DNA of 64,000 bases from Minwuia sp048007105 (GTDB lineage: Bacteria; Pseudomonadota; Alphaproteobacteria; Minwuiales; Minwuiaceae), in the NCBI RefSeq assembly GCF_048007105.1, contig NZ_CP180352.1, positions 3,596,001 through 3,660,000 on the forward strand. Direction: 5' to 3'. This document shows, piece after piece, positions 34,753-43,683 of this stretch. A program made the position numbers and the translations under genes. Below the pieces are notes generated by a model. That model worked only from the letters and a program-made list of their open reading frames with translations, did no database searches and was not told the origin of the DNA. Positions within the stretch are counted from its first letter, which is position 1, and the number at the start of each line of letters is the position of its first letter.

Positions 34753-35918
34753 CGCCCCCGCCCTGGCAGGAGGACGCCGGGCTGCACCGTATCGTCGGCG
34801 CGATCCGGAAGGCCGGCGGTGAGGCGCGGCTGGTCGGGGGATGTGTGCGCGACTGGCTGATGGCGCGGCGGGCCGGCGATCTGGATATCGCGACCACGTT
34901 GACGCCGGACGAGGTCACCGCCGCGCTGAAAGCCGCACGCATCAAGTCGGTGCCGACCGGCATCGACCATGGCACCGTGACGGCGGTTTCCGGCGGCCGT
35001 GGCTATGAGGTGACGACGCTGCGACGGGACGTCGAGACCGACGGACGCCATGCGGTGGTCAGTTTCACCACCGACTGGGCGGAAGACGCCAGCCGGCGGG
35101 ACTTCACCATGAACACGCTCTATGCCGACCCGGAAGGCACGGTCCATGACCCGCTGGGCTCCGGCCGCGCGGATCTCGAGGCGAGGTTACTCCGGTTCGT
35201 GGGCGACCCCGGTGAACGCATTCAAGAAGACTATCTCCGCATCCTCCGTTTCTTCCGTTTCCAGGCAGAGATCGACCTTCGGCATCTCCCCGGGGAGTCC
35301 GAGGCCTGCGCACGGATGTCGAGCGGCCTGGCGCAGCTTTCTGCCGAGAGGATCTGGCAGGAAATGCGCCGCCTGCTCGCAGGGCCCAACCGCGAGGCCA
35401 TCATCCGCCTGATGGCAAATCTGGGCGTGCTTGAAGCGCTGCTGCCGGAAGCGGACGGTGACGCGCCGCTGGGCGGACTGCCCGACGGCGATGACGTTCT
35501 CGCCCTGGCGGCGCTGCTGCCACGCGATGCGGGAGAAGTTGTGGCGGACCGCTGGAAACTGTCGAATGCGGACCGTGACCGTCTTGTCACCGCTCTGGCG
35601 CCCTTGCCCGGCGGCGTGTCCGCGGCCCCGGCCGAACTACGGCGCCTGGCCTACAAGGAAGGTCCGGTTGCGGTCGCCGACCGGCTGACGCTTGCCGGCG
35701 CGCCCGAAGAGATCGCCGCAGAAATCCGGAACTGGTCGCCGCCGGTGTTTCCCCTGCGCGGACAGGATGCTCTGGACCGTGGCGTCGCACCGGGCCGGCA
35801 GGTGGGCGAGATGACCCGGGCGGTCGAGACCTGGTGGCTGGAACGGGATTTCGCCCCGGACCGGGACGCCTGCCTGGCCGAACTGGAGACGCGGATCAGC
35901 GCAGTGGAAAACCCATGA
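34749..35918 (+). CDS. cca: CCA tRNA nucleotidyltransferase / poly(A) polymerase family
   Basis: 389 residues. Class II nucleotidyltransferase head with VGGCVRDWLMARRAGDLDIA (GGxVRD plus the DLD metal-binding pair), template strand residues EDASRRDFTMNTLYAD, and the neck motif RIQEDYLRILRFFRFQAE, followed by a helical body and tail. It adds or repairs the CCA end of tRNAs, or acts as a related poly(A) polymerase; sequence alone does not separate them, but the alphaproteobacterial context favours CCA addition. Overlaps DUF6111 by four bases and converges with the DUF429-like gene, overlapping it by 23 bases. Confidence 0.9.
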   Translation: MTPPPWQEDAGLHRIVGAIRKAGGEARLVGGCVRDWLMARRAGDLDIATTLTPDEVTAALKAARIKSVPTGIDHGTVTAVSGGRGYEVTTLRRDVETDGRHAVVSFTTDWAEDASRRDFTMNTLYADPEGTVHDPLGSGRADLEARLLRFVGDPGERIQEDYLRILRFFRFQAEIDLRHLPGESEACARMSSGLAQLSAERIWQEMRRLLAGPNREAIIRLMANLGVLEALLPEADGDAPLGGLPDGDDVLALAALLPRDAGEVVADRWKLSNADRDRLVTALAPLPGGVSAAPAELRRLAYKEGPVAVADRLTLAGAPEEIAAEIRNWSPPVFPLRGQDALDRGVAPGRQVGEMTRAVETWWLERDFAPDRDACLAELETRISAVENP

Positions 35919-36771
35919 TCCACCCCTCCTCCGCCTCCACGGCCTGAAGCTCGGCAGGACTCAGGCCCGGCGGCCGTCCCAGCCACGCGCCCCAGTTGCC
36001 GCCGGCGTTCGCCTCCATCAGGGCATCCCGGCTGGCCGTGACCTGCTGCGCATCCCGGATCGGGTGGTCTATATGGCCGAACGGCGTCAGGCTCGGCCAG
36101 CATTCGGCGTGGACGACACCGTCGAGTTCACTGTCCCAGCCGGTCTCGAAAGGCCAGTACCGCGTCCGGCGCCCCCGCAGCCGCTCGTTCAGCCGCTCGA
36201 TCAGCGCCAGCCCCATGATCGCCTGACCGCCGACCGAGCCATTATAAAAGAGTTGCCAGACGCTATTGATTGACGGAAACCCGGCAGCGCGAATCTGGTT
36301 CTCGACAACACGCCATTCAGCGAAGCCGTGATGTTCGAAACTGGGTTTCTTCTCGGTCAGGTTTGTCGAAACGATGGAGCGCGGACCGCCCCAGAACGGT
36401 CCGGGTGGGTTGCCTATGCGGCGATTGATGTCTGCGGCCACATCGAAGCGATTGTTCCGGTCCCTCGGCCCGTCCTCGACCATTCCGGCCAGCAGACGCG
36501 CAGCGATCCGGCCCCCGCCGATGCCGCTGCCACACGGATAGCCGAAAGGGAAGTCCCAGCAGATCAGGGCGTTGCCGCGAACCGGCTGGATCATCCCGGT
36601 CAATATGTCCAACAGATCAGCGCGGGTACGACAATAGAGTGGCGGCAAGGTCTTGCCATTGGTCGCCGCAGCCAGCCAGATACGGTCCTTGGTCGCCCTA
36701 GCCGGGCCGGGCTTGGCCGCCGCGGAGAAATCCACGACGGCGATCAGATCGAACTGCCCGCTACTGCGCAA
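35896..36771 (-). CDS. Hypothetical protein, possibly DUF429/RNase H-like fold
   Basis: 291 residues. The start FDLIAVVDFSAAAKPGPARA then KDRIWLAAATNG has the strand-D-x-S pattern of DUF429-like, RNase H-fold proteins. Later stretches LICWDFPFGYPCGSG and PSFEHHGFAEWRVVENQI, and a Trp-rich C-terminus (NWGAWLGRPPGLSPAELQAV), recur in alphaproteobacterial proteins sometimes labelled cofactor-biosynthesis or CbiG-like without proof. I do not assign a reaction. Its start overlaps the end of the secreted-protein gene upstream by about 11 bases, and its 3' end overlaps cca. Confidence 0.65.
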   Translation of the reverse strand: MRSSGQFDLIAVVDFSAAAKPGPARATKDRIWLAAATNGKTLPPLYCRTRADLLDILTGMIQPVRGNALICWDFPFGYPCGSGIGGGRIAARLLAGMVEDGPRDRNNRFDVAADINRRIGNPPGPFWGGPRSIVSTNLTEKKPSFEHHGFAEWRVVENQIRAAGFPSINSVWQLFYNGSVGGQAIMGLALIERLNERLRGRRTRYWPFETGWDSELDGVVHAECWPSLTPFGHIDHPIRDAQQVTASRDALMEANAGGNWGAWLGRPPGLSPAELQAVEAEEGWIMGFPLR

Positions 36772-37303
36772 ACTTGATCAGCTTGCCGCGCGCCGTCCGG
36801 ACAGACTCGCCATCCACATTGCGCGTAAACTCCAGTTGCATGCCCAGATCGACCAGCGTCCGGCGGTAGATCTGCAGTTCCGCGGTGCCGTCCTGACCGA
36901 CCCCGAGGCTGTAGACCGACAGCGTGCTGTCATCCAGCCGGGCCCAGTAGTAGCCACGGCCGTCCATCGGATCCTCGGGCGTGGCCGCGCGCCAGACATT
37001 CGGGCGGCCGGCCACGGGATTGAAGGCGACCTGGGTCTCCTTCAGCACTTCCGAAGGGGCGTTGGGATCGCCTTCCTGCCGCAGGACCGTGGCCCAGCGG
37101 ACGGTAAATCCACCGGCGCCGAAGGAGCGGATCTCGACGTCCATGTCGCGCGCGGTGACGCGGAAATGGGCGCTGATATTGCTCTCGGAGAGGGCGTTGC
37201 CCTTCCAGAGGCCGTGAAAGGCCTTGATGCTGACGTCCTGAGCCAAGGCGGCGGACGACAACAGGCAGACAGCGGCAAGAAACGGCACGAGAATTCGGGT
37301 CAT
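36761..37303 (-). CDS. Secreted hypothetical protein
   Basis: 180 residues from ATG 37303, chosen for the ribosome site GGGGGGAG and because it gives a clean signal peptide, MTRILVPFLAAVCLLSSAAL-AQ, cleaved after about residue 22. The mature protein is beta-rich (FHGLWKGNALSESNISAHFR, GGFTVRWATVLRQEGDPNAP, RGYYWARLDDSTLSVYSLGV), resembling a small lipocalin-like barrel. No family is recognised with confidence. It lies downstream of the molybdenum-enzyme accessory genes and may be unrelated. Confidence 0.72.
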   Translation of the reverse strand: MTRILVPFLAAVCLLSSAALAQDVSIKAFHGLWKGNALSESNISAHFRVTARDMDVEIRSFGAGGFTVRWATVLRQEGDPNAPSEVLKETQVAFNPVAGRPNVWRAATPEDPMDGRGYYWARLDDSTLSVYSLGVGQDGTAELQIYRRTLVDLGMQLEFTRNVDGESVRTARGKLIKFAQ

Positions 37304-37360
37304 CGGCACTCCCCCCGGAACACGACGGGTGGAGTTTAGAGCGTCGAACCGGAATCGCAA

Positions 37361-37777
37361 TCAGTCGCCGCTGTCGGCGTCCTCGACGGCCTCGGCGATA
37401 GCCTGGAACGGCATCATCACGCAGACATGGCGGTTCAGGTGCGGCTGCATCGGCTCGAAGATGCCGTAATGCACCGGCGCATCCCCCTCGCCCTTCAGGA
37501 AGCTTTCGACGGCAGCGCCGGAATCCGCGATCTCCGCTGCCGGTCTGCCCACCATCTCCTGGCCCGCTATCGAGGCCGAGGCCTGGCAGACAAGGCAGGC
37601 GCGGATCTCGTAGCCGATCTCTGCGACCCTGCCGCCCTCAATGCGGACATCGAGCGTCAGGCGGTCGCCGCAGAACGGATTCCGGACCTTCGCCGTGCCG
37701 TCGGGCCTTTCCAGCCGCCCGGCCCCGCTGGCGCGCGCAGCAAGCTTCAGCAATTCGGTTTCGCCAAGCTCGTTCAT
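37361..37777 (-). CDS. NifU/IscU-like iron-sulfur scaffold protein
   Basis: 138 residues. The three conserved scaffold cysteines occur in NPFCGDRLTLDV, RACLVCQASASIAG (with a second Cys) and HVCVMMPFQAI. Asp in the FCGD loop is conserved as in IscU. IscU/NifU N-domain proteins assemble iron-sulfur clusters before transfer. It overlaps the MoeA/MobA-like gene by four bases, so it is co-expressed with molybdenum-hydroxylase maturation factors, whose target enzymes carry [2Fe-2S] clusters. A dedicated cluster donor for that enzyme is inferred. Confidence 0.82.
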   Translation of the reverse strand: MNELGETELLKLAARASGAGRLERPDGTAKVRNPFCGDRLTLDVRIEGGRVAEIGYEIRACLVCQASASIAGQEMVGRPAAEIADSGAAVESFLKGEGDAPVHYGIFEPMQPHLNRHVCVMMPFQAIAEAVEDADSGD

Positions 37778-39378
37778 GCCAGTTCCGCCAACGCTTCGGG
37801 TGTATCGACATCCAGGAAGATGGCGTCGTCGTCGACCGGGACCTCGGCCACCAGATCCTCATGCTCGCCGATGATGTGGCGGGCGCCGACATCGCCACCG
37901 ATACCCAGCACGTCCGAAAAGAAGCGGCGGTCGAACAGCATCGGATTCCCGCGCTTGCCGTTGCGCGTCGGCACGCAGATCGCGCGGCCTTCCACCGGGT
38001 TGAAGGCGCTGATCAGCCGGTCGATCACGCCGGACGAAATCCGCGGCATGTCGCCGAGGCAGACCACGGCCGCGTCGCAATCCGCGGGGACGGCGAGCAG
38101 GCCTGCGCCCAGCGAGGTGCTCAGCCCTTCGGCATAGAGCGCGTTGTGAACGAACCGCGCATCTCCGGCCTCGTCTTCCAGCGCTGCCTTCAGACGGTCC
38201 GGTTCGTGTCCGGTCACGACGATCGCAGTCTCCGCGGCACTGCCCTGAATCGCGCGCCAGGCGTGGCGGACCATGGGTTCGCCGTCGACCTCGGCCAGCA
38301 GCTTGTTGGCCTTGCCCATGCGCCGAGACTGGCCGGCGGCGAGCAGGATCGCGGCGACGCGCGGCATGCGCTGCGCCCCGGCGGCGCGGTCCTCGCGCGG
38401 TGCACCGCGCTGGGCCGTATCGACCAGCAATCCGCCGACGCCCATCGCCATGACGTCATCCGGACCGACATCCAGTCCGGCGGAAAGCCGGTTGAACACC
38501 CAGTCGAAGCCGTTTTCCTTCGGGCTGCGGGCGCAGCCGGGGGCGCCGATCACCGGCACGCCACCGATTTCGGCCAGCAGCATGAGATTGCCGGGATCGA
38601 CAGGCATGCCGTAGTGCACAACCGCGCCTCCCGCGCCCACGATGCCGGCGGGCACCACGTCCCGGCGGTCGGAAATGGCGGAGGCCGAGAAAATAACGAT
38701 CATGTCGTGGCTGTCGGCCAGGCCCGCCACGGCATCCCGCACGTCATCCTCGTGATGCTCGACTGTGAGGACTTCTCCGGTCTGCCCGCCGGTCCGCTCG
38801 ATCCGCCGCCGCATCAACTCGACGCCCTTCTCGATGACGCTGTCCTTGGTCTCGGGCAAGCGGGTCGACACGATGCCGGTGCGGCGGCGCCGGTAGGCAG
38901 CAACCGAGATCGCGCCCTTCGCCATCTCCCGCGCCCGTTCGACCAGGGCTTCCGGAACAGAAAACGGGATGATCTTCACCGTGGCCAGCATCTGCCCCCT
39001 GTCGACCACGTCGAAGGGGCGGAGTGTCGCGATGGTGATACCTTCGTCGATAGTATTGATGCGGGAGATGACGTCGGGGTCGAACTGCACGACGCCGGCA
39101 TGCTCGGCGTAGAGGTTGCAGCGGCCGGTGAACGGCGCCTGGGCCTTCGCGCCCGGCCCTGCCGCGACGAGCGCCACGGCCTCGGCCGCCGCGTCTTCCT
39201 TCATGTCGCCGGCTTCGATCCGCGCCGCCAGCACGGTCTCGCGGCCCGAACGGTTCAGTTCTTCAAGGTCGGCAGCGGTCAGGACGTGGCCCTTCTTGAG
39301 CCGGCGGCCGTCCATGGTCAGCCCGTGGGCCAGAATGGCGCCCTCGGCCTCGTCCAGTGGCAGCCGTCCGAAGATCAC
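37774..39378 (-). CDS. MoeA-like molybdopterin-binding and MobA-like nucleotidyltransferase fusion
   Basis: 534 residues in two parts. Residues about 1-335 are a MoeA/MPT-binding-like module (EGAILAHGLTMDGRRLKKGH, IVIFSASAISDRRDVVPAGI, VVHYGMPVDPGNLMLLAEIG, GAPGCARSPKENGFDWVFNR). Residues about 340-534 are a MobA/MocA nucleotidyltransferase (VAAILLAAGQSRRMGKANKL, VCLGDMPRISSGVIDRLISA). MocA-type proteins convert Mo-molybdopterin to the cytosine dinucleotide used by CO dehydrogenase and xanthine-dehydrogenase-like enzymes. The fusion overlaps XdhC C-domain and NifU-like genes by four bases. The fused form is known in Cox accessory clusters. Confidence 0.87.
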   Translation of the reverse strand: MIFGRLPLDEAEGAILAHGLTMDGRRLKKGHVLTAADLEELNRSGRETVLAARIEAGDMKEDAAAEAVALVAAGPGAKAQAPFTGRCNLYAEHAGVVQFDPDVISRINTIDEGITIATLRPFDVVDRGQMLATVKIIPFSVPEALVERAREMAKGAISVAAYRRRRTGIVSTRLPETKDSVIEKGVELMRRRIERTGGQTGEVLTVEHHEDDVRDAVAGLADSHDMIVIFSASAISDRRDVVPAGIVGAGGAVVHYGMPVDPGNLMLLAEIGGVPVIGAPGCARSPKENGFDWVFNRLSAGLDVGPDDVMAMGVGGLLVDTAQRGAPREDRAAGAQRMPRVAAILLAAGQSRRMGKANKLLAEVDGEPMVRHAWRAIQGSAAETAIVVTGHEPDRLKAALEDEAGDARFVHNALYAEGLSTSLGAGLLAVPADCDAAVVCLGDMPRISSGVIDRLISAFNPVEGRAICVPTRNGKRGNPMLFDRRFFSDVLGIGGDVGARHIIGEHEDLVAEVPVDDDAIFLDVDTPEALAELA

Positions 39379-40049
39379 GCTGCGCCCCGGAGCGCCGCCG
39401 TGACCTGCCCCATCACGGAGACCGCGATCTCGGCCGGGGACTTGGCGCCGATATTGAGCCCGACCGGCGCGTGAATGCGCCCGATCTTCCCGTCATCGAA
39501 GCCGGCGGCCTTCAAGCGGTCGACCCGCTTGGCGTGGGTCCGGGTCGAGCCCAGCGATCCGATGTAGAAGGCGTCGGAGCCAAGCGCGGCGTTGAGCGCC
39601 GGATCGTCCAGCTTCGGATCGTGGGTCAGGGTGACGACAGCCGTGCGATGGTCGGGATGAAGCTCGTCCATCGCATCGTCGGGCCATTCATCGATAATGG
39701 TGATGCCGGGGAAACGCTCGGGCGTCGCCCAGGCCTGACGCGGATCGATGATCGAGACCTCGTAGCCGGTCATCTGCGCCATCGGCGCCAGGAACTGCGC
39801 AATGTGGACCGCGCCGACGATGAGCATCCTGAGCCGCGGGTTGAAGACGTTCAGGAAGACGTCGCCATCCGGCGTCTCGACGGTCGCTGGCTTGTCGCTG
39901 CGGATCGCCTGCTCCGCCTCGGCCTGAAGCGGATCGTTCCCGCCAAGATGGATCAGGCGCTGTTCGCCAGTTGCAAGAACAGTGGCGAGCACCACGGAGC
40001 GGTGCGCGTCGCGGTCGGCCTGGAGCCGATCGAGGATGTCCCGTTTCAA
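39375..40049 (-). CDS. XdhC family protein, Rossmann (C-terminal) domain
   Basis: 224 residues from TTG 40049, two bases after the stop of the XdhC N-domain gene. Upstream in-frame codons overlap that gene and are not used. Contents: FNPRLRMLIVGAVHIAQFLA (nucleotide-binding Rossmann motif), SIIDPRQAWATPERFPG, and the conserved tail IGRIHAPVGLNIGAKSPAEI-AVS. XdhC inserts the sulfurated molybdenum cofactor into hydroxylases. Here the two XdhC domains are separate adjacent genes, as in some CoxI/CoxF arrangements. Confidence 0.87.
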   Translation of the reverse strand: MKRDILDRLQADRDAHRSVVLATVLATGEQRLIHLGGNDPLQAEAEQAIRSDKPATVETPDGDVFLNVFNPRLRMLIVGAVHIAQFLAPMAQMTGYEVSIIDPRQAWATPERFPGITIIDEWPDDAMDELHPDHRTAVVTLTHDPKLDDPALNAALGSDAFYIGSLGSTRTHAKRVDRLKAAGFDDGKIGRIHAPVGLNIGAKSPAEIAVSVMGQVTAALRGAA

Positions 40050-40050
40050 G

Positions 40051-40374
40051 TCAGGAGACCTTCTCGACAAAGACGGCGATCCTGCCGCCGCAGGCCAGGC
40101 CGACTTCCCAGGCCTCGTCATCCGAGACGCCGAATTCCAGCAGCTTCGGCTTGTCCGATTTCATGATCTGCAGCGCCTCGGCGACGACCGCGCCTTCGAC
40201 GCAGCCGCCGGAGACCGAGCCGACGAAATCGCCGGAGTTGGCTATCGCAAGCTGACTGCCCGCCGGCCGCGGCGCCGAGCCCCAGGTCGAAACCACGGTG
40301 GCCAGGGCCACACCCTTGCCTTCGTCGCGCCATCCGGCGGCGGTTGCGAGTATGTCGTTGCGTTCGGTGCTCAT
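40051..40374 (-). CDS. XdhC family protein, N-terminal domain
   Basis: 107 residues matching the XdhC/CoxI N-domain: AGWRDEGKGVALATVVSTWG, SAPRPAGSQLAIANSGDFVG, SVSGGCVEGAVVAEALQI and VGLACGGRIAVFVE with the conserved GGC-V and CGG cysteines. It would bind cofactor or help sulfuration together with the next gene. It overlaps the CoxE-like gene by four bases. Confidence 0.88.
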   Translation of the reverse strand: MSTERNDILATAAGWRDEGKGVALATVVSTWGSAPRPAGSQLAIANSGDFVGSVSGGCVEGAVVAEALQIMKSDKPKLLEFGVSDDEAWEVGLACGGRIAVFVEKVS

Positions 40375-41624
40375 GCGCTTTGCTCCGCCATGTCGTAGCG
40401 GGAAATGGGGCGAATGCTGCGCGGACCGCCGAGATCGCTCAGCGCCGTCGTCAGGGCATCCAGACTCTGAAGATTGTGAACCGGCAGAAATTCGTCAACA
40501 TGAGGCAGGATCGCCCGTATGCCCCGCGCCTTCGGTTTGAAGTCCTCGTAGCGCAGCAATGGATTGAGCCAGATCAGCCGGCGGCAGGACCTGTGCAGCC
40601 GGTCGATCTCCTTCTCCAGGCCGTCGCCGGCGTCTCGGTCCAGCCCGTCCGTGATCATCAGCACGACGGCCCCCTGCCCCAGCACCCGGCGCGACCAGTT
40701 GAGATTGAACTCGGCCAGCGTCGCGCCGATCCGGGTGCCGCCGGACCAGTCCTCGACCTGCTTGCCCACCTTTTCCAGGGCGATATCCACGTCGCGCTGC
40801 TTCAGGTGACGGCTGATATTGCTGAGCCGCGTACCGAAGACGAACGAGTGCACCCGGTCGCGGTCGTTCGTCACCGCGTGCATGAAGTGCAGCATCATCC
40901 GCGAATAGCGCTCCATCGAGCCGGAGATGTCGCAGAGGATCACCAGCGGAGGATGGCGGCGCACCCTGGCGCGTTTTTCCAGCGTGACGATGTCGCCGCC
41001 AGACTTCAGCGTGGAGCGGAAGGACCGGCGCATGTCCACCCGCCGCCCGTGCGCCTTCGGCGCGAACCGGCGGGTCTTCACCTCCGCCAGCGGCAGGCGC
41101 ATGCGCTGGATCGCCCGTCGGGCCTCGTCGACCTCGGTGGCGGTCATCTCCTCGAAATCCTTCGACTGCAGCTTCTCCTCGTCCGAGAAGGTCAGCGTCG
41201 CGTCGATCTCGATTTCCTTCTGCTCGCTCGCCTGCGGTTCGTTCTGCTGCGCGCGGACCAGCGCCTCGGCGACGCGGCGCATGGTCTTGGCCTGCTCCTT
41301 GTCCGTCGGCGCCTGCTCGATGTCGGGATGGATCACCGGCAGCAGCAGCGACATCATCTTTTCCAGCAGTTCGGGATTGCGCCAGAAGATCTGGAAGGCC
41401 TGGTCGAACAGTTCCTTCTGATCGCGCCGGTTCACGAAGATCGCGTGCAGCGTCCAGTAGAAGTCGTCGCGGCGGCGGATGCCCGCGGTCTCGACCGCCC
41501 GGATGGCCTCGAGCATGCGGCCCGGCCCGACCGGCAGGCCGGCCGTGCGCAGGGCGCGGCCGAAATGCATAATGTTCTCGGCGAAGCGGCCGCCCTCGTG
41601 CGGTGCTTCCGGGGCGTCGCTCAT
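40371..41624 (-). CDS. coxE: VWA domain protein, CoxE-like
   Basis: 417 residues from ATG 41624, coupled to coxD by ATGA overlap; a longer reading upstream runs through coxD in the wrong frame and is rejected. The N-terminal helical domain (IMHFGRALRTAGLPVGPGRM) is followed by the VWA domain with the metal-site motif VILCDISGSMERYSRM (about 228-236) and LMITDGLDRDAGDGLEKEID. CoxE works with the AAA+ protein CoxD in maturing the copper-sulfur-molybdenum centre of CO dehydrogenase or related hydroxylases. All metal-site residues appear present. Confidence 0.92.
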   Translation of the reverse strand: MSDAPEAPHEGGRFAENIMHFGRALRTAGLPVGPGRMLEAIRAVETAGIRRRDDFYWTLHAIFVNRRDQKELFDQAFQIFWRNPELLEKMMSLLLPVIHPDIEQAPTDKEQAKTMRRVAEALVRAQQNEPQASEQKEIEIDATLTFSDEEKLQSKDFEEMTATEVDEARRAIQRMRLPLAEVKTRRFAPKAHGRRVDMRRSFRSTLKSGGDIVTLEKRARVRRHPPLVILCDISGSMERYSRMMLHFMHAVTNDRDRVHSFVFGTRLSNISRHLKQRDVDIALEKVGKQVEDWSGGTRIGATLAEFNLNWSRRVLGQGAVVLMITDGLDRDAGDGLEKEIDRLHRSCRRLIWLNPLLRYEDFKPKARGIRAILPHVDEFLPVHNLQSLDALTTALSDLGGPRSIRPISRYDMAEQSA

Positions 41625-42550
41625 CCTGCGGCGGCCGCCGCCTCGGCGCGGACCTGCTGGATGATGCGTGACGCCTCGCTGCCCTGCATCTTCGCGATGT
41701 CGTCCTGGTATTTCAGGATCACGCCGAGGGTGTTGTTCACCGTGTCCGCATCCAGCGCGACGACGTCCAGTTCGGTAAGCGCGCGGGTCCAGTCGATGGT
41801 CTCGGCGACGCCCGGCAACTTGAACAGGTCTGCGTTCCGCAGTTCCTGGATGAAGCCGACGATCTCGCGCGTCAGCCGCTCCGGGGCGCCAGGCGCCTTG
41901 CGCCGCAGGATCTCGAGTTCCCGCTCTGCAGTCGGATAGCCGACCCAATGATAGAGGCAGCGCCGCTTCAGGGCATCGTGGATCTCGCGGGTACGGTTGG
42001 AGGTGATGACGACGATCGGCGGCTCGGCGGCCTTGACGGTGCCGATCTCCGGGATGGTGATCTGGAAGTCCGAAAGCACCTCGAGCAGATAGGCCTCGAA
42101 GGGCTCGTCGGTTCGGTCGAGTTCGTCGATCAGCAATACCGGGGCGCGCCCGGGTTCGCCCTCCAGCGCCTGCATCAGCGGACGGCGGATCAGGAACTCC
42201 TCCGTGAAGATGCCCTTGGCGAGCTTCTCCCGGTCGGTCTCGCCCGCGGCTTCGGCCAGCCGGATCTCCAGCATCTGCCGGGCATAGTTCCATTCGTAGA
42301 CCGCAGAGGCCGTATCCAGGCCCTCGTAGCACTGCAGCCGGACCAGCGGCAGGCCGAGTGTCTGCGAGAGAACCTTCGAGATCTCGGTCTTGCCAACGCC
42401 CGCCTCGCCTTCGAGGAAGATCGGGCGGCCCATCTTCATCGACAGGTAGGCGACGGTCGCCATGCTCCGGTCGGACACGTAGTCCGCTTCAGCCAGCAGG
42501 TCGACGGTGGCATCGATGGATTCCGGCAGGGCGCGCGCCGCATCGGTCAT
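41621..42550 (-). CDS. coxD: MoxR-type AAA+ ATPase, CoxD-like
   Basis: 309 residues. Walker A EGEAGVGKTEISKVL (about 46-56), Walker B VLLIDELDRTDEPFEAYLLE, sensor 1 IVVITSNRTREIHDALKRRC, and a lid region ending ASRIIQQVRAEAAAAAG. CoxD drives maturation of the metal centre with CoxE. Second MoxR-type ATPase in this window, only distantly similar to that at 32192-33187. It follows a small membrane gene by about 55 bases. Confidence 0.92.
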   Translation of the reverse strand: MTDAARALPESIDATVDLLAEADYVSDRSMATVAYLSMKMGRPIFLEGEAGVGKTEISKVLSQTLGLPLVRLQCYEGLDTASAVYEWNYARQMLEIRLAEAAGETDREKLAKGIFTEEFLIRRPLMQALEGEPGRAPVLLIDELDRTDEPFEAYLLEVLSDFQITIPEIGTVKAAEPPIVVITSNRTREIHDALKRRCLYHWVGYPTAERELEILRRKAPGAPERLTREIVGFIQELRNADLFKLPGVAETIDWTRALTELDVVALDADTVNNTLGVILKYQDDIAKMQGSEASRIIQQVRAEAAAAAG

Positions 42551-42605
42551 GTGTTGCTCTCCGCTAGAGGCGAAACTCAGGAACTAGGCAGCCGGTGCGA
42601 ACCGG

Positions 42606-42803
42606 TCAACCCGACAAGAGCCGCGTGATCAGAATTGCCGCAATGATCAGCAGGATGGCCCAGATGCGCGGCTTCAGGCTGCGGCGGCCGCGGCTCTCCC
42701 GCGCTGCCTGCTCTCCTGCTTCCATGCCCTGGCGGACCAGGTCGTAATCTACGGATTCCCGCTGCTCATCCTTCTTCTCATCCTGCCGGCCGGCGTCACT
42801 CAT
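42606..42803 (-). CDS. Small single-helix membrane protein
   Basis: 65 residues from ATG 42803. A charged, helical N-terminus (DAGRQDEKKDEQRESVDYDL, VRQGMEAGEQAARESRGRRS) precedes a C-terminal transmembrane helix (KPRIWAILLIIAAILITRLL), a tail-anchored layout. The start overlaps the end of the dehydrogenase gene by 8 bases. No family is recognised; it may be specific to this neighbourhood. Confidence 0.65.
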   Translation of the reverse strand: MSDAGRQDEKKDEQRESVDYDLVRQGMEAGEQAARESRGRRSLKPRIWAILLIIAAILITRLLSG

Positions 42804-43683
42804 ACGATTGCTGATGCTTCCGCAAGCGCCGGATGAGGCTGGAGGTGTCCCAGCGGCCGCCGCCCATCGCCTGGATGTCGCCGTAGAACTGGTCCACCAG
42901 ACCGGCGACCGGGAGCGTCGCACCCACAGTCCGCGCCTGGGCAAGACAGATTCCGAGGTCCTTCCGCATCCAGTCGACGGCAAAGCCGAAATCGAACTTG
43001 TCGTCAATCATGGTCTCGTAGCGGTTCTCCATCTGCCAGGACTGGGCCGCCCCCTTGGAAATCACGTCGATCACGGCGCGGCCGTCGAGGCCCGCCTTCT
43101 CGGCGAAGTGCAGCGCCTCGGACAGGCCCTGGACCAGCCCGGCGATGCAGATCTGGTTGACCATCTTGGTCAGCTGCCCGGCGCCGACATCGCCCAGCCG
43201 CTCGCAGGCCCTGGCATAGCTGGCAATGACCGGCTTCGCCTTGTCGAAGACTGCCTGATCGCCGCCGCACATGACCGTCAGCACACCGTTCTCGGCGCCC
43301 GCCTGACCGCCGGAGACCGGCGCATCCACAAAGCCGACGCCCTTCGCGGCCGCCACTTCGGCAAGCTCGCGGGCGACGTCTGCGGACGCCGTTGTGTGAT
43401 CGACGAAGATCGCGCCGGATTTCATGCCGGCCAGTGCGCCGTCGTCGCCCAGTACCACGCTGCGCAGATCGTCGTCATTGCCGACGCAGGCCATGACGAA
43501 GTCGGCGCCCTCGGCCGCCTCGCGCGGCGTCGCCGCGGACGATCCGCCATACTTGCCGACCCACTCGTCGGCCTTGGCCGGGGTGCGGTTGTAGACGCAG
43601 GTCTCGTATCCCTTCTGCTGAAGGTAGCCGGCCATCGGATATCCCATGACACCGAGCCCGATGAATGCCGCGCGTTCCGCCAT
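42796..43683 (-). CDS. 3-hydroxyisobutyrate dehydrogenase family oxidoreductase
   Basis: 295 residues, a beta-hydroxyacid dehydrogenase. The Rossmann motif FIGLGVMGYPMAGYL at the N-terminus, DAPVSGGQAGAENG substrate loop, catalytic Lys in GQLTKMVNQICIAGLVQG, and DFGFAVDWMRKDLGICLAQA near the C-terminus are typical. The Asn-Arg-Thr after the second strand (CVYNRTPAK) suits NADP(H) (inference). Real substrates in this family include hydroxyisobutyrate, tartronate semialdehyde and glyoxylate; this copy cannot be narrowed. First gene of the minus-strand run through the Cox accessory genes, divergent from the acylase. Confidence 0.92.
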   Translation of the reverse strand: MAERAAFIGLGVMGYPMAGYLQQKGYETCVYNRTPAKADEWVGKYGGSSAATPREAAEGADFVMACVGNDDDLRSVVLGDDGALAGMKSGAIFVDHTTASADVARELAEVAAAKGVGFVDAPVSGGQAGAENGVLTVMCGGDQAVFDKAKPVIASYARACERLGDVGAGQLTKMVNQICIAGLVQGLSEALHFAEKAGLDGRAVIDVISKGAAQSWQMENRYETMIDDKFDFGFAVDWMRKDLGICLAQARTVGATLPVAGLVDQFYGDIQAMGGGRWDTSSLIRRLRKHQQSYE

